Of a DNA stretch of 18,816 bases, positions 14,709-18,816 are shown piece by piece. The stretch is from positions 1 to 18,816 of the forward strand of contig JAGBSR010000164.1 in assembly GCA_017631745.1 (NCBI GenBank). The letters run 5' to 3'. A model generated the notes under the pieces. That model saw only the letters and a list, made by a program, of their open reading frames with translations. It searched no databases and was not told the DNA's origin. Source of the stretch: Clostridia bacterium. GTDB taxonomy: Bacteria; Bacillota; Clostridia; Oscillospirales; Acutalibacteraceae. Made by a program: the position numbers and the translations under genes. The number at the start of each line of letters is the position of its first letter. Positions within the stretch are counted from its first letter, which is position 1.

Positions 14709-16316
14709 GTGGCGAAAAAAGAATTTAAATTTTACCCCTGTGACGAAATCAATTCAATTGTTGAACTCGCTGAAAGATCAAAAAGACTTTACGGTGATTC
14801 AGTAGCTTATATCTATAAAGAAAAAAGACAAAGAGTAGAAAAAACATACAACGACCTTGTTGCTGACAGTAAGAAGCTTGCTCAGATGCTTATGAGAAAA
14901 AATCTCAAAAAAGGTCATATTGCACTTGTAGGCGGTTCAAGCTATCAGTATATTGTTTCTTACTATGCAGCAATGTATGCAGGTCTTGTAATCGTACCTC
15001 TTGATAAAGAACTCAATTTTGATGATATTTATGAGCAGATTGAAAAAGCTGATGCTGATTTCTTCCTTTACGATAAAACATATAAGGATTATGCAGAGCT
15101 TGTAAAAGAAAAAACTGACGGTGCTATGGGTATGTTCTGTATTAACGATCCCGTTGAGTATGATGGCGAAGATCTTCCCTTCCCCGAGGTACAGCCCGAT
15201 AAGCTTTCAACTATTATCTTTACTTCAGGCACCACAGGCAAGGGTAAGGGTGTAATGCTCACTCAGAGAAACATTGCAAGAAATGTTATGGCTGGCGGTG
15301 CTCACGCAAGAGTTTACCATGAAAGCGACGTATCACTTTCAGTGCTTCCTATGAACCACGCATACGAATGCCTCGGCAACCTTTTCCTTATGGTATATTT
15401 CGGTGTGCCTGTATGCATCAGCAGCGGTCTGAGATATATTGCAAAAGAGCTTCAGGAATATAAGCCTACAATGCTCTTTGCTGTTCCTCTTCTTCCTCAG
15501 ATGCTTATTGATAAGGTGTGGACAACAGCTAAAAAAGAAGGCAAGGATAAGAAGCTTAAGCTCGGAATTAAAATCTGTAACATTGCTAAGAAATTCGGTG
15601 TTGATCTCACAGATAAAATTCTCGGTGAAGTTAAGGCTGCTTTTGGCGGCAGACTCAGACTTGTTGTTGCAGGCGGTGCTCCCGTTTCACAGATGCTTGT
15701 TGAATCCTGCAAGGATTTAGGCATTATGGTTCTTACCGGTTATGGTCTTTCGGAATGTTCACCTCTTCTTGCTTTCAACTTTGACTATTTACAGAAGGCT
15801 GATTCAGTGGGCAGAGTTGTACCCGGCTGTGAAATGAAGGTAGTTGATGGTGAACTCTGGGCAAGAGGCGTTTCAGTTTCGACAGGATACTATAACGACC
15901 CTGAAAACACAGGTGAAAACTTTATCGACGGTTGGTTCAAGACAGGCGATATGGGCTATATCGATGAAGACGATTTTGTATTCCTCACCGGCAGAAAAAA
16001 GAATCTCATTATTCTCGGTAACGGCAAGAATGTTGCTCCCGAGGGAATTGAAGATGATATACATAAGGCAATTTCTTATGTAAGCGAAGTCGTTGTTCTC
16101 GGTGTTGACGACAAGCTTTGTGCTGCAGTTTATATTGACGAAGAAAGCGGTGCAACAGAACAGCAGCTTCGTGAGGACATTGCAAAATTCAATAAGGGTA
16201 TGCCTGTTTACAAGCAGATTACAAATATTTATGTTTCACAGGAGCCCTTCCCCAGAACAACCACTAAAAAAATTGTCAGACGCAAGGTTGAAGAATTTGT
16301 GGCAAGCAAAAAATAA
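14709..16316 (+). CDS. AMP-forming acyl-CoA ligase (long-chain fatty acid-CoA ligase type)
   Basis: The 535-residue protein belongs to the ANL superfamily, which activates carboxylic acids as acyl-adenylates and transfers them to a thiol. The P-loop-like motif FTSGTTGKGKG is at 171-181, the YGLSE motif at 345-349, the TGD motif with its ribose-binding Asp at 412-414, the hinge GRKKN at 428-432, and the C-terminal catalytic Lys is K520 or K521 (TTTKKIVRR). The length and the motif NGKNVAPEGIE fit FadD-like fatty acyl-CoA ligases, but aryl or other acyl substrates cannot be excluded. GTG 14709 is chosen because GGAGG sits seven bases upstream and no ATG fits better. The gene has its own terminator and seems monocistronic. 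Confidence 0.9.
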   Translation: MAKKEFKFYPCDEINSIVELAERSKRLYGDSVAYIYKEKRQRVEKTYNDLVADSKKLAQMLMRKNLKKGHIALVGGSSYQYIVSYYAAMYAGLVIVPLDKELNFDDIYEQIEKADADFFLYDKTYKDYAELVKEKTDGAMGMFCINDPVEYDGEDLPFPEVQPDKLSTIIFTSGTTGKGKGVMLTQRNIARNVMAGGAHARVYHESDVSLSVLPMNHAYECLGNLFLMVYFGVPVCISSGLRYIAKELQEYKPTMLFAVPLLPQMLIDKVWTTAKKEGKDKKLKLGIKICNIAKKFGVDLTDKILGEVKAAFGGRLRLVVAGGAPVSQMLVESCKDLGIMVLTGYGLSECSPLLAFNFDYLQKADSVGRVVPGCEMKVVDGELWARGVSVSTGYYNDPENTGENFIDGWFKTGDMGYIDEDDFVFLTGRKKNLIILGNGKNVAPEGIEDDIHKAISYVSEVVVLGVDDKLCAAVYIDEESGATEQQLREDIAKFNKGMPVYKQITNIYVSQEPFPRTTTKKIVRRKVEEFVASKK

Positions 16317-16326
16317 TAATATTTTC

Positions 16327-16360
16327 GGCACTTTACCGCTGTGTAAAGTGCCTCTTTTTT
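16327..16360 (+). terminator. Rho-independent terminator of the acyl-CoA ligase gene
   Basis: A perfect 10-bp stem GGCACTTTAC/GTAAAGTGCC (16327-16336, 16343-16352) with loop CGCTGT is followed by TCTTTTTTT. Confidence 0.94.
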
Positions 16361-16372
16361 TCTTCCTTTGCC

Positions 16373-16401
16373 TTGACTTTACGGCTATAAAATGTTAAAG
16401 T
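16373..16401 (+). promoter_or_regulatory. Sigma-A-type promoter of the transporter gene
   Basis: TTGACT (16373-16378) and TAAAGT (16396-16401) are 17 bases apart, directly after the ligase terminator. The -10 is only a 4/6 match; TATAAA at 16386 is less well spaced. Confidence 0.55.
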
Positions 16402-16438
16402 ATATGCATATATTTTTAAAAGGAGTGTAAAATTAAAA

Positions 16439-18133
16439 ATGGAACAAAAAATCCTTAAGCTGATAGGCGTCAAGGGTACCTTTAAAAATGACGTTTTGCC
16501 CATGATTAACTATAGCAGTGCCAACATTACAACATCGGGCTCCGGTTACGTTATCAGCCTTTATTTCACCCTCTTCCTTACGGGTGTGGTAAATCTCAAA
16601 ACAGAACAGGCAGCAATTATCACTTTTATTGCCGGTATATGGGATGCTATTATTGACCCCTTTATCGGTATTATCACTGACAGAACTCGCTCAAGATTCG
16701 GCAAACACAGACGCTATATTATTTGGGCAATGCCTTTGTATGCTATCAGCACTGCATTACTGTGGAATTCCTACGGCCTTGACGGTGCCGAAAGACCGAC
16801 ACAGGCTATCGTTTATTTCACAGTGGTTTATCTGCTTTACAAAACTGCATACTCATTTGTTGATGTTCCCCATGTTGCAATGCTTCCCGAGCTTGCACCT
16901 GACTATGATTTAAGAACACAGTACAACTCCGTAGGCTACATTTTCAATTCTATCGGTATGTTCCCATCTTTCGTTCTTGCTATGCTTGTGCTTAAAGCAT
17001 TCGGCTTTGATGATCCTGAAAGCGGAGCAGAATTCCCAATGCTTCTTGTAGGTATCATCCTTGCAGTTGTATATGCTCTTTGCCTTACACATACCTTCAG
17101 AAAAACAAGAGAAAAGCCCTCTCTTGATATGGTTCTCGAGAAGTTTGACTATAAGTATTTCTTCCAAGAATATGTTCTCGTTCTCAAAAACAAAGCATTC
17201 AGAAGATATTTCGTTATGAGTCTTTTCTATAACACTGCTTGTAACTTCTACCGTTCATCACTTGTGTTTTATATAAGATATATTGCACGTCTTATCAAAC
17301 TTTACGGCTTGTTCACTACAATTGAAGGTGCAGCTGAAACTTCAGCCTTCCCCTTTAACTATGCTATGACAATGAAGCACGGCAAGAAGAAGTGTTCATA
17401 TGTTGTTACTCCTCTTATGATTTTAGGTTTTGCTGTTTGTCTTTTTATGAATCCTTCGGATGATAACAGCAGTTCAGTTATCTGGATAATTATTCTTATG
17501 CTTTCGGCTATTTTCTATCCCTTCGGTAAATCAGGTATCGGCTATACCGCCACAAATATCTTCCCTGATATCTCCGACATCGACGAGGCTATCACAGGAA
17601 GAAGACGTGAAGGCGTTATCGGTACATTCAATACTCTTATCAAGACTTGTGTTTCAACTACAGTTCAGAGCCTTGTACTTGTAATTCTCGGACGCTTCGG
17701 TCTTGTAACCGGCAGCGAAGTTACTGAATATGAAAAAGCAACAGGCTTACTTTACGACCAGCCTGACAGCGCACTTTTCGGCGTACGTCTTTGCGTTGCT
17801 ATTATTCCTATCGCGTTTACTCTTATCTCTCTTTACCTTCTTCATAAGTTCCAGATGAACAAATCTGAACACAGTCTTATCCGTGCGGCTGTTGCTACAA
17901 AGCATAAGTATGGCTCAGTAGCTCTTACAGAAGAACAAATTAAAATTGTAGAAAAGATTTCCGGTCAGAAGTACGAAAATACATGGCTCGGTAAAGATAA
18001 TGACAGCTCTGATGTTTATGCAGTTGAAGTTAATGAAAATAATGAGTACGATATTCTTATTGAAATTGAAGAAGAAATGAAAAAAATCAGAAATTCAAAA
18101 GAAGAAAAAACAACCGTAAAGGAGAATGCATAA
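16439..18133 (+). CDS. MFS transporter of the GPH (glycoside-pentoside-hexuronide:cation symporter) type
   Basis: The 564-residue polytopic membrane protein has the GPH signature WDAIIDPFIGIITDRTRSRFGKHR (residues 68 to about 91, key residues W68, D69, D73, D81, R82, R84, R86), the equivalent of the MelB/LacS loop 2-3 motif. Alternating hydrophobic stretches fit about 11-12 membrane helices up to residue 475 or so. A charged, probably cytoplasmic tail of about 85 residues follows, longer than usual and without the EIIA domain known from LacS. Likely substrates are sugars or glycosides, but distant relatives move other solutes. AGGAG lies 13 bases before the ATG, longer than ideal. The stop overlaps the start of the next gene by one base (TAATG), so the two proteins probably work together. 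Confidence 0.85.
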   Translation: MEQKILKLIGVKGTFKNDVLPMINYSSANITTSGSGYVISLYFTLFLTGVVNLKTEQAAIITFIAGIWDAIIDPFIGIITDRTRSRFGKHRRYIIWAMPLYAISTALLWNSYGLDGAERPTQAIVYFTVVYLLYKTAYSFVDVPHVAMLPELAPDYDLRTQYNSVGYIFNSIGMFPSFVLAMLVLKAFGFDDPESGAEFPMLLVGIILAVVYALCLTHTFRKTREKPSLDMVLEKFDYKYFFQEYVLVLKNKAFRRYFVMSLFYNTACNFYRSSLVFYIRYIARLIKLYGLFTTIEGAAETSAFPFNYAMTMKHGKKKCSYVVTPLMILGFAVCLFMNPSDDNSSSVIWIIILMLSAIFYPFGKSGIGYTATNIFPDISDIDEAITGRRREGVIGTFNTLIKTCVSTTVQSLVLVILGRFGLVTGSEVTEYEKATGLLYDQPDSALFGVRLCVAIIPIAFTLISLYLLHKFQMNKSEHSLIRAAVATKHKYGSVALTEEQIKIVEKISGQKYENTWLGKDNDSSDVYAVEVNENNEYDILIEIEEEMKKIRNSKEEKTTVKENA

Positions 18134-18642
18134 TGACAAAGGTTGATATTTCAGTAAAAGAACCCCCTAAAAAGAAAAAATGCTGGCAGCAGAGCCTTAA
18201 AGATTTCCTCTTTATGCTTGTTCAGTGGACATGGGCACTGCCTGTAAACCTTGTGGGCGGTATCGCATTTATTATCTGCACAAAGATTTTAGGTTACCGT
18301 TGGCAGCATTTCGGATATGCAAAGATTGTTTATGTACCTTGGAAGGGTGGCGGACTTTCAATGGGTCTGTTCATCTTCATCAAAGACAACGCTAAGAACA
18401 AGGAATGGTCTTATAATTGCCGTATCCACGAATACGGTCACACTTGGCAGGCTCTTCTCTTAGGTCCTCTTTATTACATTGTTGTTGCTCTTCCCTCAGT
18501 TATCTGGTGTAACTGCTTTGCAGGCTACAGAAAGAAGAACAATGTGCCTTACTCAAAGCTTTACTGTGAAGGTTGGGCAGATGCATGGGGACAGAAGTTC
18601 AGCGGTCTTAAGCAGACAGAGTCACGCAAAACTAAAACATAA
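18133..18642 (+). CDS. Small membrane protein with HExxH motif, putative metallopeptidase, function unknown
   Basis: The 169-residue protein has a lysine-rich cytoplasmic N-terminus (PPKKKK), a first hydrophobic segment at about 24-52 and a second at about 107-130. RIHEYGHTWQ contains HEYGH (99-103), a zinc-metallopeptidase-type HExxH motif, lying just before the second membrane segment; EGWADAWG (146-153) offers E146 or D150 as a third ligand. The arrangement HEYGHTxQ...LGPLYY resembles that of uncharacterised bacterial membrane proteins; I know no established function. The start overlaps the transporter stop (TAATG) and AAGGAG lies eight bases upstream. A terminator follows at once, so it is the last gene of the operon. 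Protease activity is an inference from the motif only. Confidence 0.8.
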   Translation: MTKVDISVKEPPKKKKCWQQSLKDFLFMLVQWTWALPVNLVGGIAFIICTKILGYRWQHFGYAKIVYVPWKGGGLSMGLFIFIKDNAKNKEWSYNCRIHEYGHTWQALLLGPLYYIVVALPSVIWCNCFAGYRKKNNVPYSKLYCEGWADAWGQKFSGLKQTESRKTKT

Positions 18643-18662
18643 TCTTGTAACTCGATAAAATG

Positions 18663-18696
18663 TGGCGGTGTAGGTTAGCTCCTACCCGCCATTTTT
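18663..18696 (+). terminator. Rho-independent terminator of the transporter operon
   Basis: TGGCGG (18663-18668) pairs with CCGCCA (18686-18691), with an inner stem GTAGG/CCTAC, a one-base bulge and loop TTAGCT, followed by TTTTT. It lies 20 bases after the stop codon. Confidence 0.9.
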
Positions 18697-18716
18697 ATAT
18701 GTGGCTGTTTCTTTTT

Positions 18717-18816
18717 TTATTTAAACTTTTCGGTATATCTGCACGGGGGCTCAGGCAAAATCCACGCGTGGATTTTGCCTGAGCCCCCGTGCAGATATAC
18801 CGAAAAGTTTAAATAA
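18717..18816. repeat. Perfect 100-base palindrome reaching the window end
   Basis: Bases 18717-18766 are the exact reverse complement of 18767-18816, with no spacer at the centre (CACG|CGTG). The right arm ends exactly at the last base, so its true extent cannot be seen. An assembly or library fold-back artefact at a contig end is the likeliest explanation; a real inverted repeat is possible. Confidence 0.95.

Overview
The window looks like chromosomal DNA of a spore-forming member of the Bacillota, class Clostridia, probably a gut or rumen Oscillospirales-type bacterium. The reasons are a spmA-spmB pair, lepA directly followed by hemW, strong AGGAGG-type ribosome binding sites, sigma-A-like promoters, and Clostridia-type secreted proteins. 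The lineage is inferred from gene content only.

Layout. (1) 1-1014: 3' part of tuf (EF-Tu), then its terminator. (2) 1350-3059: a secreted LCAT-like alpha/beta hydrolase with its own promoter and terminator. (3) 3337-6257: lepA and hemW, only 5 bases apart. (4) 6391-9193: a patatin-like phospholipase overlapping a radical SAM protein of the B12-binding/DUF4080 type. (5) 9406-10522: spmA-spmB, overlapping. (6) 10635-12539: a secreted multidomain protein with a CHAP-like cysteine peptidase/amidase domain, SH3, Fn3-like and Big2-like domains. (7) 12583-14482, minus strand: a small membrane protein, a GH43-like beta-propeller protein and a frameshifted GNAT acetyltransferase. (8) 14709-18642: an AMP-forming acyl-CoA ligase, then a GPH-type MFS transporter overlapping a small membrane protein with an HEYGH (HExxH) motif. 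(9) 18643-18816: a terminator and a perfect 100-base palindrome that stops exactly at the window edge.

The most striking feature is non-coding. Three intergenic spacers (1100-1177, 3132-3210, 6277-6351) hold copies of a compact element with one closing stem around three hairpins, a cloverleaf or four-way junction with almost no unpaired bases. The third copy differs at many arm positions, but every change is matched on the partner strand. A fourth spacer (9238-9331) holds an element of the same architecture with nearly unrelated sequence. The family is present in both orientations relative to transcription. I do not recognise it as a named element; a REP/MITE-like mobile palindrome or a structured 3' RNA are both possible.

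Most genes are housekeeping or accessory metabolic functions and do not form one pathway. Local units are lepA-hemW, patatin-radical SAM, spmA-spmB, GNAT-glycosidase and transporter-HExxH protein. Lipid-related functions recur (LCAT-like hydrolase, patatin, acyl-CoA ligase), but nothing in the sequence links them.
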